A stretch of 64,000 nucleotides of DNA from Vulcanimicrobiota bacterium (GTDB lineage Bacteria > Vulcanimicrobiota > Xenobia > Xenobiales > JADMJV01). The notes below the pieces were generated by a model. The model ran no database searches and was not told the origin of the DNA. It saw nothing but the letters and a program-made list of their open reading frames with translations. Both the position numbers and the translations under genes were made by a program. Shown here in pieces: positions 35,053-45,168 of this stretch. The DNA is taken from contig JAFKGI010000003.1 of assembly GCA_017307785.1 (NCBI GenBank), forward strand, positions 186,001 to 250,000, given 5' to 3'. The number at the start of each line of letters is the position of its first letter. Position 1 is the stretch's first letter.

Positions 35053-36045
35053 ATGGAAACTCAAGTCGCCCCCAATCCTCAGCGCATCATGCAGTTCGCT
35101 TTCGGCTTCGTCCCCGGCGTGGCCGTTTATTCGGCTGTGGAACTTGGCGTGTTCTCGGCCATTGCGGCCGGCCACGACACTCTGGAGACATTGACCGCGG
35201 CCTGTAGCTGTCCGGACCGCGGCCTCAGTCCCCTGCTCCACGCTCTGACCTCCCTGGGACTGCTCGAGCAGGCCGGCCAGCAATACCTGCTGGCGGCCGA
35301 CACCCGGTTGTTTCTGGTTCCCAGCAGTCCGGCCTACCTGGGCGGTGTCATCGCCCATCAAACCCGAGAAATCGGCGCCTGGGCCAATCTCCCCGAGACC
35401 ATCCGCAAAGGCAAGCCTCAGGGAACGGTGGTGGAAGGAGACCAGGATGACGGCGCCTTCTTTGCCGGCTTTGTGGACTCTCTTTTCAACCTGAACTGGC
35501 CGGCCGCGCAGGCGGTGGCCCGGGCTCTACCTCCCGCCCGAACCGCCATCGACATTGGCTGCGGCTCGGGCGTCTGGAGCCTGGCTCTGGCCCAAACTCA
35601 AGCCGAGACCCGGGTCGTCTGCGTGGACCGCCAGCTGGTGCTGGAGACGGTGACCAAAGGATTCGCGGAACGCCTGGGCTGCGCCGACCGCTATCAGTAT
35701 CGCGCCGGCAACTTCCGGGACGTCGAACTGGGCAAGTCGGACGTGGCTTTTTTGGGTCACATTCTGCACAGCGAAGGCGAAGCCGCCTCGCGTATCCTGC
35801 TCAAGCGCATCTGCGAAGGCCTGAACCCGGGCGGCGTGCTGGTGGTCGCCGAAATGGTGGCCTCAGAACCACGGGGATTGGATGTGTTCTCCAACCTTTT
35901 CGACCTGAACATGTTGATGTGGACCGAAGACGGCACCGTCTTTACCAGGACTCAACTGGAAGAAATGAGCACCGAGGCCGGTTTTAGCCGCTTCGAGTGG
36001 CTGGAAGTGCCCGGGCCCTATCCGGTGTTGCTCGCTTTTCGATAG
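35053..36045 (+). CDS. COMT-type SAM-dependent O-methyltransferase
   Basis: 330 residues; AAGGAGAAGAGA precedes the ATG. An N-terminal dimerisation/winged-helix part (ELGVFSAIAAGHDTLETLTAACSCPDRGLSPLLHALTSLGLL) is followed by the Rossmann domain with IDIGCGSGVWSLALA, the VCVDRQLVLE acidic loop and VAEMVASEP. This is the caffeate/hydroxyneurosporene O-methyltransferase architecture found in secondary-metabolite tailoring. It is the last gene of the MBL-TylF operon. Confidence 0.9.
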   Translation: METQVAPNPQRIMQFAFGFVPGVAVYSAVELGVFSAIAAGHDTLETLTAACSCPDRGLSPLLHALTSLGLLEQAGQQYLLAADTRLFLVPSSPAYLGGVIAHQTREIGAWANLPETIRKGKPQGTVVEGDQDDGAFFAGFVDSLFNLNWPAAQAVARALPPARTAIDIGCGSGVWSLALAQTQAETRVVCVDRQLVLETVTKGFAERLGCADRYQYRAGNFRDVELGKSDVAFLGHILHSEGEAASRILLKRICEGLNPGGVLVVAEMVASEPRGLDVFSNLFDLNMLMWTEDGTVFTRTQLEEMSTEAGFSRFEWLEVPGPYPVLLAFR

Positions 36046-36288
36046 CACATTCGTCCTACCTCAACCAACCCCGATCCTGACCACCCGCGAAAGTATCCCG
36101 ATCACTCTTTTTGGTACGCCCGTGGGTCTAGAATCGGACTAAGCCCTCGCGGCCCAGGACCAGCACGGTCCCGACCTCGGAGACGAACAAAAATTGACCA
36201 GTCAGATTGGGACTCCACCCGGTTGACACCGTGGGCCCCTTTCCAGACAACCTCGGGAAATTTCGTACCTACCCCGGTCGGGAACGTC

Positions 36289-36320
36289 ACTCAGGCCTCG
36301 GATTTATCCGGGGCCTGAGT
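36289..36320. promoter_or_regulatory. Long hairpin between convergent genes
   Basis: ACTCAGGCCTCGGAT pairs with ATCCGGGGCCTGAGT over 15 positions with one G-T. The following TCTTTG is not a clean T-run, so it is a possible factor-assisted terminator for the methyltransferase operon. The remaining 240 bases of the 36046-36328 gap show nothing else I can name. Confidence 0.5.
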
Positions 36321-36328
36321 TCTTTGTA

Positions 36329-37318
36329 TCAGGGGCTACTGTCCGAGTTACTATCCTTGAGAAACTCGATTCGTCGCCTGGCTAAATCGAACTTCAGATG
36401 GAGGTCGGCCGAGTCGATTCCGTAGTGATTCGATTCGTATTCCTGCTGCTTCCACTCGAACTGCGTCGCGTTGAGCGAATGCAGACTCAGCGGCAGGTAA
36501 TTCTCCAACTCCCGCGTCCGCAGCCAGCCGGATTCCTCCGAATGCACCCGGCATCCCAGAGCATTGACACTGGTGTGCCGGGTCAGGCACCGCACCTGAA
36601 AGTAGCCCTGCTCGTCATAGGGAATCATCGCCCAACCCGTGCCGTGAGGGGTCTCCAGCTGAAACAGCCTGGCTCGCCAGGCCAATCCCCGCTCGGAAGA
36701 TTCGGCAAATTCGAGAGTGCGGCTTACCCCCGTGGCAAAATGGTCAGCCGGCAAGGGAATGGGCATGGTCTCGGCTCCGAGTTTCCACAACACAGCTTGC
36801 AAACTGCTACCTTGCGCCAACAGCGCCAATAAGGAACCCTGGCCTTCGGAGGCCTTCAAAAACTCCGGTCGTCCGGGCAACACGGCCTGGCCATAGACCT
36901 GATGACCGCCTTGGTCGATCCAGCCCACCTCCGCGGAGCCGGGAACTCGAAGCAAAGAGGAACCCTCCGACCGCTCACCCGCCTTCCACTTCCCGTCGTC
37001 CTGCAGATGGAAGCTCGCTTCCGAATTGGAAAGCACGGGGTGGGCGCCACTGCCGCTCAGCTCCCAGGGACCCTTGCCGGCCGGCAAGGGAAAACGCTGC
37101 TGCTGCTGATCAGCCAGGCTCAAGCGGTGTAAGGCCGGAGGCGGGGCATAGAAAGCCGCCCGGCCACTGTCCAGTAAGAGCAGAGCCTGATCGTCGCAAG
37201 CGGCAGCCAGACCCGCCAGATAGGCTTCTGGCCCCGGCCGCCCGGGTCCGGGCGCCCGCAGATACTCCTGGATCAGACCGGGCAGCTCCAGTTTCAGCCT
37301 GACTCCTGGTGCCTGCAT
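36329..37318 (-). CDS. Hypothetical protein, probably beta-rich
   Basis: 329 residues, no signal peptide. It begins with a helical segment (LKLELPGLIQEYL) and then alternates short hydrophobic and polar stretches (SSLLRVPGSAEVGWIDQGGHQVYGQAVLPG), which suggests a beta-propeller-like or beta-sandwich fold; no family recognised. The start is two bases after the stop of the SDR gene, so the two are an operon and this protein may support the SDR reaction. Confidence 0.65.
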   Translation of the reverse strand: MQAPGVRLKLELPGLIQEYLRAPGPGRPGPEAYLAGLAAACDDQALLLLDSGRAAFYAPPPALHRLSLADQQQQRFPLPAGKGPWELSGSGAHPVLSNSEASFHLQDDGKWKAGERSEGSSLLRVPGSAEVGWIDQGGHQVYGQAVLPGRPEFLKASEGQGSLLALLAQGSSLQAVLWKLGAETMPIPLPADHFATGVSRTLEFAESSERGLAWRARLFQLETPHGTGWAMIPYDEQGYFQVRCLTRHTSVNALGCRVHSEESGWLRTRELENYLPLSLHSLNATQFEWKQQEYESNHYGIDSADLHLKFDLARRRIEFLKDSNSDSSP

Positions 37319-37320
37319 GC

Positions 37321-38040
37321 TCAGCGTCCTCCCGCCACGTCCAAAATCGCCCCGGTCGTATAAGAAGCTTCCTCCGAAAGCAACCAGAGCACGGCTCCGG
37401 CCACTTCCTCGGGCTGGCCGGAGCGACCAAGAGGAGCCGTAGGTCCGACCCGGTCGGCCCTGCCTGGTTCGCCCCCGGAAGCATGAATCTCGGTGTGAAT
37501 GACACCAGGTCGAACGCCGTTGACGCGAATGCCCCTCGCTCCCAATTCTTTAGCCAGGCCCAGGGTCAAAGTGTCCAGAGCCCCCTTGGAAGCGGCATAG
37601 TCCACGTACTCCCCTGGCGACCCCAGCCGGGCGGCGGCTGAGGAAACGTTCACGATGGCGCCCCCGCCTCCCATACGCCGGACCGCCTCCCGACAACAAA
37701 GCAACGGTCCGAACACGTTGGTGGCGAAAACTCGCTGCAAGCGTTCCTCACCGATCCCCAGCAAGTCACTTTGCTGCTCGAGAATGCCGGCGTTGTTGAC
37801 CAGACCGTGGAGCACACCGCCCAGTTTGTCCAACTCCGCGAACAAACGCAACACTTCCGACTCACGGCTCAGATCCGCCTGCAGGGCCACCGCCGGGGCG
37901 CCGAGTTCGGCCACCAGACGCTCGGCTTCCTCGGCGCGAGAGCGATAGTTGACGGCTACGGCGTAGCCACGAGCGGCAGCCAGTCTGGCAATGGCCGCCC
38001 CGATCCCACGGCTGCCCCCGGTGACTAAAATCCACTTCAT
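37321..38040 (-). CDS. Short-chain dehydrogenase/reductase
   Basis: 239 residues from ATG 38040; the frame continues upstream without support. Classical SDR: TGGSRGIG cofactor loop, NYRSRA (arginines favour NADP), NNAG, catalytic VNVSSAAARLG serine, YVDYAASKGA with the Tyr-x3-Lys pair, and RPGVIHTEI. Likely an oxidoreductase acting on a hydroxy or keto group. Transcribed with the downstream hypothetical gene and divergent from the small secreted protein. Confidence 0.93.
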   Translation of the reverse strand: MKWILVTGGSRGIGAAIARLAAARGYAVAVNYRSRAEEAERLVAELGAPAVALQADLSRESEVLRLFAELDKLGGVLHGLVNNAGILEQQSDLLGIGEERLQRVFATNVFGPLLCCREAVRRMGGGGAIVNVSSAAARLGSPGEYVDYAASKGALDTLTLGLAKELGARGIRVNGVRPGVIHTEIHASGGEPGRADRVGPTAPLGRSGQPEEVAGAVLWLLSEEASYTTGAILDVAGGR

Positions 38041-38123
38041 AGAGGGCCGGTTTCTTCCCGGCCTGGGTTCACGCCTGTAGCAAATCGGCAACAACGAACC
38101 CCAAAAGCGCAACGAACTCCAGC

Positions 38124-38129
38124 TAGACT
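38124..38129 (+). promoter_or_regulatory. Candidate -10 box before secreted protein gene
   Basis: TAGACT ends seven bases before ATG 38137, and the start lacks a Shine-Dalgarno sequence; a leaderless transcript is possible. No good -35. Confidence 0.35.
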
Positions 38130-38136
38130 CCAAAGC

Positions 38137-38583
38137 ATGAAAGCATTGCTTCTGCTGCTCCTGTGCACCACCGCTGCCCTGGCCAACCCGACCTTTTCCG
38201 GCGTTCTGCGTGGAGTCAGCGGCGACGAGATTTGCGTTGAGGATTCACAGGGTCACTTCTGGAAAGGCCAGATGACGGTGGACTGCCAGAACCTGACCTC
38301 GAACCAGGCGCTGCAAAAGCTAAAAGGACACAAACTCGTCTATCGAGTGCGAGGCGACCTGGGCTCGATACGAATGGTTGAATTGGTCGGACTCATGGAG
38401 AACTCACTGCTTTACCAATCTCTGGGAGTGAGTGTCCCCTACTACACCCGGGAAGGCGAATGGGTAGGTCCCGGCGGGGTGGGCGGTCGGCCACCCAACG
38501 CGCCCCATCCTGGCAAAATTCTGAATGTGCCCGCCTACGCACCCAACGGCGGCTTTCCCCATCAGAATCACCCCGGGATTTAA
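38137..38583 (+). CDS. Small secreted hypothetical protein
   Basis: 148 residues with a signal peptide (MKALLLLLLCTTAALA). The mature part contains TFSGVLRGVSGDEICVEDSQGHFWKGQMTVDC-like beta strands, two cysteines (about 32 and 50), and a Gly/Pro/Asn-rich end. Not recognised. It lies 34 bases before the TPR-like gene and may be the first of a three-gene set ending at the 842-residue protein. Confidence 0.7.
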   Translation: MKALLLLLLCTTAALANPTFSGVLRGVSGDEICVEDSQGHFWKGQMTVDCQNLTSNQALQKLKGHKLVYRVRGDLGSIRMVELVGLMENSLLYQSLGVSVPYYTREGEWVGPGGVGGRPPNAPHPGKILNVPAYAPNGGFPHQNHPGI

Positions 38584-38617
38584 AGGTTAAGCAATCATCG
38601 CTACGAAAGTTCCGAAC

Positions 38618-39601
38618 GTGAAGATTCAACCGAACCGCATCGAGCGCTTTTTCCAGCGCACGGCCGATCTGGTCACTGGAGCCATCCAGAGCCAGGTGGA
38701 CGGTTGGGTTCAATCGACCTCGGTGGAGCCGACCAGTGGACCCGGCCAGCAAGAGTACCGCCTGAAGAAGATGCTCCGGAGCAACCAGCAGAACTTTGGC
38801 AAGGACTCGATTTACACGCTCGGCACTCACATGAGCCTGGCCGACCATCAGCGCGGCCAACTCAACGGCATGGACGCTGCCACCAATTATCACAAATCGC
38901 TGGAGATTTTCGAGAAAGAACTGGCCGAGCGTGGCGAGATCGATAGCCTGCACAAGCTCATCCCGGCCTGCCTGGGGGGCGGCAAGGACGCCGCCTCGCT
39001 GTATGAAAAGGCGGCCGACTTCTTCCAGCTCTATGGTGGTGCCGAAAAGTCTCTGCCGCTACTCGAACGAGCCCAACAACTGCTGCCCAAAGACGCCGGC
39101 TTCGAGCGTCGCGCCGAGATTCATCAAAAAGTAGCCCGAGTGCACGCCGATTCGGGAAATCGGGCCGAGGCCGTCAAAATTCACACCCAGGTCTGGAACG
39201 AAGCCCTGGAAACCTATCCCCCGACCAGCTCGGAATTGGCCAGCCACGCCGAACATCTGGCCCGCGGCCTGGGCGAGGGCCAGCGCAGTGACGATCTATG
39301 GGGTCTGAGCATTTCGTTGAGTGCCCAGAACCGCACCAGTCCTGCTCTCAGCGCGCTGGCCAAGCAGTATGCGGCCCTGGGTTGCCATGACCAGGCGCGC
39401 GAACTGCGCAATAAAAGTGAAATTCTTAACATTGAAGATCGGGTGCGCAGCGCCCCTACCACCCCCCTCTTACGCCAGGACCTGCTTCGTCTCATCGAGC
39501 TACATGAGTCCCAAGGTGACGCTGGTTCTGTCGAGCGCGCCCGTCTCAAGCTGACCCAAGTCGAGACCAGGCTGGCCTTGAAGGGCCCGTTAACCTGGTA
39601 G
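38618..39601 (+). CDS. Helical-repeat (TPR-like) hypothetical protein
   Basis: 327 residues from GTG 38618. Largely helical, with TPR-like pairs: AATNYHKSLEIFEKELAERG, AASLYEKAADFFQLYGGAEKSLPLLERAQQLLP, IHQKVARVHADSGNRAEAVKIHTQVWNEAL. The N-terminus (MKIQPNRIERFFQRTADLVTGAIQSQV) is amphipathic. No signal peptide. No family recognised; probably a scaffold or chaperone. It is followed 60 bases later by the 842-residue gene, which it might serve. Confidence 0.7.
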   Translation: MKIQPNRIERFFQRTADLVTGAIQSQVDGWVQSTSVEPTSGPGQQEYRLKKMLRSNQQNFGKDSIYTLGTHMSLADHQRGQLNGMDAATNYHKSLEIFEKELAERGEIDSLHKLIPACLGGGKDAASLYEKAADFFQLYGGAEKSLPLLERAQQLLPKDAGFERRAEIHQKVARVHADSGNRAEAVKIHTQVWNEALETYPPTSSELASHAEHLARGLGEGQRSDDLWGLSISLSAQNRTSPALSALAKQYAALGCHDQARELRNKSEILNIEDRVRSAPTTPLLRQDLLRLIELHESQGDAGSVERARLKLTQVETRLALKGPLTW

Positions 39602-39661
39602 GAAGACTGTCCAAAACCGAGAAGTTTCGAGATCCGAAGTTTACCCAAGGCAGGATTTAAC

Positions 39662-42190
39662 GTGGCGTCTTCAGTCGGCAACAGCGGTTTCAACATCAAT
39701 CAGCAGTTTTCGAATCAGATAGGTCGTGGAGAAGGCAAAACCGCCAAGAACCTCCGCAATCAGAGCGGCATCACCAACACCGCCAAAAAGACCACCGTCA
39801 AAAAGGGTGGCACCATCGCCGAAGAGGGCTCCAACCTCAGCCCGGCGGCCCGCGAAGCGCTCAAGTCCGAACAGGCTCAGCACGCCGAACACATGGCCGA
39901 ACACGGCCAGGAAATGGCCCACCAGACCGGCCTGGACGTTCCCGCCGACGACCACGAACAGGCGGAACTCCAGCGCAAACGCGGCTACGATCGCGACCAG
40001 GAGACGATGGCCGAAGGGCTCAGCTCGGACGGCAAAAACTTCAAGATGGCTTCCCCCGACGGCACCATTCAGGTGATGAAAGTCGAAGACCACGAATACC
40101 TGACTCAGAAAATGGACGACCCGGACTTCACCGACGCCCAGATCCTCGACGACATCCCCGCCAAGAGCCTGGAAGCGGCCAATGCCGTCATGGACACGCA
40201 GATGGCCCAGGGTGTCAGCAAAGTGGCCCAGCTCAAGACCGATCCCAAGATCGACGCGGTGGCCGAGCAAATGGAAATCGAGCCGATGCCCAAGCTGGTC
40301 GAGCCGATGGATATCCGCGACACCACCAATGACCCGAAGATGCAGCCGATGCAGCTGGAGCTGCCTCTGGAGATGCACCAGGTCGCCGCCGAAAAAGCGG
40401 CCGCCGAACTGGCTTCCGGCAACCATCAGGAAGAAGCCCTGATCGCCGGTGGCCTTCCCGGAGGCCAGCCCCAGGTGAGCGCTCCCAAGGTGGAAGCCGA
40501 GCCGATGACTCGGGGAATGCAGGACGCCCAGATCGAGACCGACCAGAACGACCGAATTCTCTCCAAGCTCGAAGCCGGCTCCCTGACCGTCAACGGGAAC
40601 GAAGTCTCCCAGCGCGACGGCTACGAAGCCGTGCGGAACAACGCCCAGGAACGCTTCATGAGCGCCTATGAAGAGTTGCCGGAAGTGGCACAAAAGGCCG
40701 TCAACAGTCACCTCGATCAGGTCAAGACCGAATTTAACGAAGACCCCACCGCCACCCAGCGCTACCGCAAGGCGAGCACCGAGGAGAAGGCGGAAATCGA
40801 GTCTGGCTGGATGGCCGAAGCCTCCCGCCGCTTCGTAGACGACCCCGGCGCCTCCATCAAAGCCGTGGGCGGAGACGCCGCTCTAAAGCTCGATGCGGCC
40901 AACCTCAAGCATCTGGACGACGGCGCTCGTCACTATCAGGCGGCCGCCCAGGGCGTGGAAAAGCACACCGAAGCCGCTCCCGCTCAGGCCACTCAGCAGG
41001 CCAAGGCCACCGAGGAGGCCAAAGCGACGGCTACGGCCGAAGAAGCGGCTACCGTCATCAAGACCGATGGGCCTTTCGCAACCGCTGAAATGCCGGGCAC
41101 GGCCACCACTCAGAGCCTCAAGCAGTTCACCGATCCGCTGCAGGAAATGCAGATGACCAAAGCTCGCAGCCAGCTGAACGCCGGCCAGAAAGCCGATCTG
41201 GCGAGCCTGGAAGGCGACGTGGGTCGTATCCGCGAGCTCTTCAAAGAGATTCACGCCAACCCCAACGACAAGGCGGCTGTGGCCGCAGCTCAGGCCGAGG
41301 TGGCCGAGTGTCAGAACCGTATCGGTCAGGTGGCCGGCAAGTATCAACAGCCTGGCGCCATGCAGGTGACCTTCGACAAGGATGGCGAGGTCTGCACTCA
41401 CCTTTCCTGGAGAAACAACGAAGTCAGCAACGACCTGAAGCAGCAAGGCTACTCAGGCATGAACTACACCATGATGTCGACCATCGGCAAGAACGACCAT
41501 CAGTTGACCGCCCGACCGACCGATCAGTACGGCCAGAACGACGGCACCTACGTGCAGTATCGTGCCGCCAGCGACGACCCCAAGCGCTGGCAGGGCGTAG
41601 CCGCCGTTATTGGCAACAACCACGGGATGACCGGCTATCACGCCTGCACCACCAGCGCCGAGGACCCCAGCCTGCGCATCCAGCTGCAGGGGGATCCGAA
41701 AGGCATGCACCCCGGCCAGCAGGCCGTTATCAAGCAGTGCCTGGGGGACACCGACCTGACCTGGCCGGGCGGTGCCAGCGTGGATCCGAAGGCTCCGCAG
41801 CAACCCGGTCAACCGCAGCAACCGATTGCTCCCGGCTATATGGATTACATGCGCTACGCCAGCGGCGGTAACCAGGGCTTCGGAGCCTATCCGCAGGCCT
41901 GGATGCCCCAGCAGACCACGATGCCTTACATGAACCACTTCCCCAACTACATGTCCTACCCGCCGGTCAACTACGGCGGCATGCCCGGCGGCGGCTGGAA
42001 CAGCTGGGGCGGTATGGGAATGGGCGGCATGAACGGCATGTATGGCGGAATGGGTATGGGTATGGGAATGCCCGGAATGTATGGTATGGGCGGCATGGGC
42101 GGAGGCATGGACTTCACCATGAAGATGTTCGCCGTCTCCAGCCTCGTCAGCAGCCTCTCCTTCCCGCTGATGATGTTCTCAATGTTCTAA
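39662..42190 (+). CDS. 842-residue low-complexity protein with Met/Gly-rich C-terminus
   Basis: GTG start with AAGGCAGGA 7-10 bases upstream. Regions: a basic Asn/Lys-rich start (1-50); a long Glu/Gln/Met/Ala-rich helical part (50-430) with repeated EPMP and AEQ words; an Ala/Thr/Glu linker (about 430-470); a more ordered part (about 555-690) with HLSWRNNEVSND and GNNHGMTGYHACT; a Pro/Gln/Tyr/Met segment; a Met-Gly repeat (about 770-825, GMGMGGMNGMYGGMGMGMGM); and a hydrophobic C-terminus (FAVSSLVSSLSFPLMMFSMF). No signal peptide. Not recognised. The design suggests a large structural or exported protein; Met/Gly-rich ends occur in metal-binding or surface proteins, but no function can be stated. 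A terminator follows. Confidence 0.8.
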   Translation: MASSVGNSGFNINQQFSNQIGRGEGKTAKNLRNQSGITNTAKKTTVKKGGTIAEEGSNLSPAAREALKSEQAQHAEHMAEHGQEMAHQTGLDVPADDHEQAELQRKRGYDRDQETMAEGLSSDGKNFKMASPDGTIQVMKVEDHEYLTQKMDDPDFTDAQILDDIPAKSLEAANAVMDTQMAQGVSKVAQLKTDPKIDAVAEQMEIEPMPKLVEPMDIRDTTNDPKMQPMQLELPLEMHQVAAEKAAAELASGNHQEEALIAGGLPGGQPQVSAPKVEAEPMTRGMQDAQIETDQNDRILSKLEAGSLTVNGNEVSQRDGYEAVRNNAQERFMSAYEELPEVAQKAVNSHLDQVKTEFNEDPTATQRYRKASTEEKAEIESGWMAEASRRFVDDPGASIKAVGGDAALKLDAANLKHLDDGARHYQAAAQGVEKHTEAAPAQATQQAKATEEAKATATAEEAATVIKTDGPFATAEMPGTATTQSLKQFTDPLQEMQMTKARSQLNAGQKADLASLEGDVGRIRELFKEIHANPNDKAAVAAAQAEVAECQNRIGQVAGKYQQPGAMQVTFDKDGEVCTHLSWRNNEVSNDLKQQGYSGMNYTMMSTIGKNDHQLTARPTDQYGQNDGTYVQYRAASDDPKRWQGVAAVIGNNHGMTGYHACTTSAEDPSLRIQLQGDPKGMHPGQQAVIKQCLGDTDLTWPGGASVDPKAPQQPGQPQQPIAPGYMDYMRYASGGNQGFGAYPQAWMPQQTTMPYMNHFPNYMSYPPVNYGGMPGGGWNSWGGMGMGGMNGMYGGMGMGMGMPGMYGMGGMGGGMDFTMKMFAVSSLVSSLSFPLMMFSMF

Positions 42191-42207
42191 AGCTCGCTCG
42201 AGCGACC

Positions 42208-42239
42208 AAAAGGGCGGCCGTTGCCAGTCGCCCTTTTTT
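42208..42239 (+). terminator. Intrinsic terminator
   Basis: AAAAGGGCG and CGCCCTTTT pair around a 12-base loop, followed by further T residues, 18 bases after the stop of the 842-residue gene. Confidence 0.9.
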
Positions 42240-42312
42240 GTGCCCTGGCGTCCCCGCACCACGTAGAAAACACCGTTCCCTTCTCCCCCTTCCTGACGGG
42301 AGCAGGCGCCGT

Positions 42313-42845
42313 CTACTTTCCTGGGTGAAAGAGCACCCAATAGGGGCTATCTGTCACGGGCTCCAGAAAACGGTGGCGCACTTCGTAGCCGAGCCGTTGG
42401 TAGAAGCGCAGACTACGCTCGCCAAAGGTCTCCAGGTAGCTGGGGTGGCCGCAGGCCAGCGCCGGACCCAACAACCGCGCTCCCCAACCCTGCCCCTGCA
42501 GAGCCGGAGCCACGCCCAAAATCGACAGGTACCAGACACCTTCGGGCAGCAGCCCCTGCAGGCGTTCGTCCATGCCCGCCACCATACGCTGGTAGTTCGC
42601 CAGGCCGGAAGGGCTGAGAATCCGGGAAAACTCGCCCAGCTTGGTCCGCCTGGCGGCCTCTCCTGGGTCGGGGCCGGTCATCCACAAGGCTGCTCCCTCC
42701 CCACCAAACGAATCCACCCGTCCAATGCTCAAGGCCTCTCGCCAGGAAGCTTCCACATAATCGGCCAGACCCGCTCGGTCCACGCCCAGAGCCACATAGA
42801 AAGGGTCCTCGGCCAACGAATCAGCCACCGCCTCACAGGCTGCCC

Positions 42846-42849
<4 letters not shown>
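42313..42849 (-). CDS. GNAT-family N-acetyltransferase
   Basis: 178 residues. The acetyl-CoA loop is VAPALQGQGWGARLLGPAL, preceded by the beta-bulge strand GVWYLSILGV; FYQRLGYEVRHRF ends the fold. Substrate unknown. Its start overlaps the HD-GYP stop (ATGA), so it is the last gene of the coupled signalling operon. An acetyltransferase in that position could modify a signalling protein or small molecule, or may merely ride along. Confidence 0.9.
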
Positions 42850-43968
<1,119 letters not shown>

Positions 43969-43976
<8 letters not shown>

Positions 43977-45168
43977 GACTACCTCCACGGGACAAAAGCA
44001 GAATGGTCACATCATCATTGGGTTCGGCACCATCGGCAAAACGGGTCACGGCTTCTTTGCAGCGTTGCACCAGGTCACTTCCCCCTTGCGCACAGACTTC
44101 CAACAGACGTTCCTCGCCAAACTGATCCTGAGCCGGATTGTTGGCTTCGTTCACGCCGTCGGAAACCAGCAGCAGCTGTTGGCCGGCCTCAAGATGGATC
44201 CGATGCAGCGGGTAGTCGCCATCTTCCATCAGACCCAGGGCCGGACCACTGGCCAGTTCCAGCAACTGGGGAGCCTGCCCCGGAGTCAACAAGACGGGAG
44301 CTTCGTGGCCCCCGTGGGCATAGACCAGCTCACCAGAGGTCAAATGCACGATCCCCACGCCCAGGGTCACGAACATGCAGGCGTCGTTGTCTTTGCACAG
44401 GGCCTCGTTCAGCTGCTTGAGCACTTCGCCCGGTTCGTCGCAGCTGTTGGCCAGCCAGCGGAGTAACGTGAGCACGCGCACCATGAAGAGCGCCGAGGCC
44501 ACCCCTTTGTCGGAAACGTCGCCGACAGCGAAGAGCAAACGGTCAGAGCCAAGTCGGAAATAGTCGTAGAGATCCCCGCCAATGGTGCGAGCTGGCTCCA
44601 GGTGGGCGTTCACGTCCCAGCCCTGAACGCCGAAGCGGGCCGGAGGCAGCATGGAGCGCTGCAGGCGCAAAGCCAGCTTCAAGTCCCGCTCCACCACCTG
44701 ATGAGCCAGGCGAGTGGCCAGCAACTCCTCGGTGCGGCGCTGCACTTCGGTCTCCAGGTAGGCATTCTGATCGCGCAAAAAGTCCGCGACCCCCTTCAGG
44801 GCCAGGTGGGTACGCACTCGCGCCAGCACGATAGGAGGGCTGATCGGCTTGGTGATGTAGTCGACCGCCCCCAGCGAAAAGCCCAGCGTCTCGTCGGCCA
44901 CCTCGCTTTTGGCGGTCAGAAAAACGACCGGGATACCCCGGGTCTTCTCGTCGGCCTGCAGACGTCGGCAAACCTCATAACCGTCCATCTCGGGCATCAT
45001 GACGTCCAGCAGAATCAAATCCGGAGGCTTGTCGGAAGCAGCGATGCGCAGCGCGCGCTCTCCGCTCGGCGCCACTTTCACCTGATAATCTTCCTTGAGC
45101 AGACCGCTCATCAAAGAAAGATTGTCGGGAGTGTCGTCCACCACCAAAATTGTGGGACGTTCGGTCAT
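43969..45168 (-). CDS. Receiver-PP2C (RsbU/SpoIIE-type) phosphatase
   Basis: 399 residues. N-terminal receiver with [13 protein letters not shown] (Asp55), a coiled linker ([17 protein letters not shown]), then the PP2C-type SpoIIE domain with [54 protein letters not shown] and NDDVTILLL, in which the metal-binding aspartates are present. Such proteins dephosphorylate a STAS anti-anti-sigma factor; a STAS gene is encoded nearby at 54305. Start and stop overlap its neighbours by 4 and 8 bases. Confidence 0.93.

Noticed and set aside
39662..42190. Type III secretion effector
   Set aside because: No secretion genes are near and there is no diagnostic N-terminal signal; the lone FlhA-like domain 22 kb away is too weak a link.
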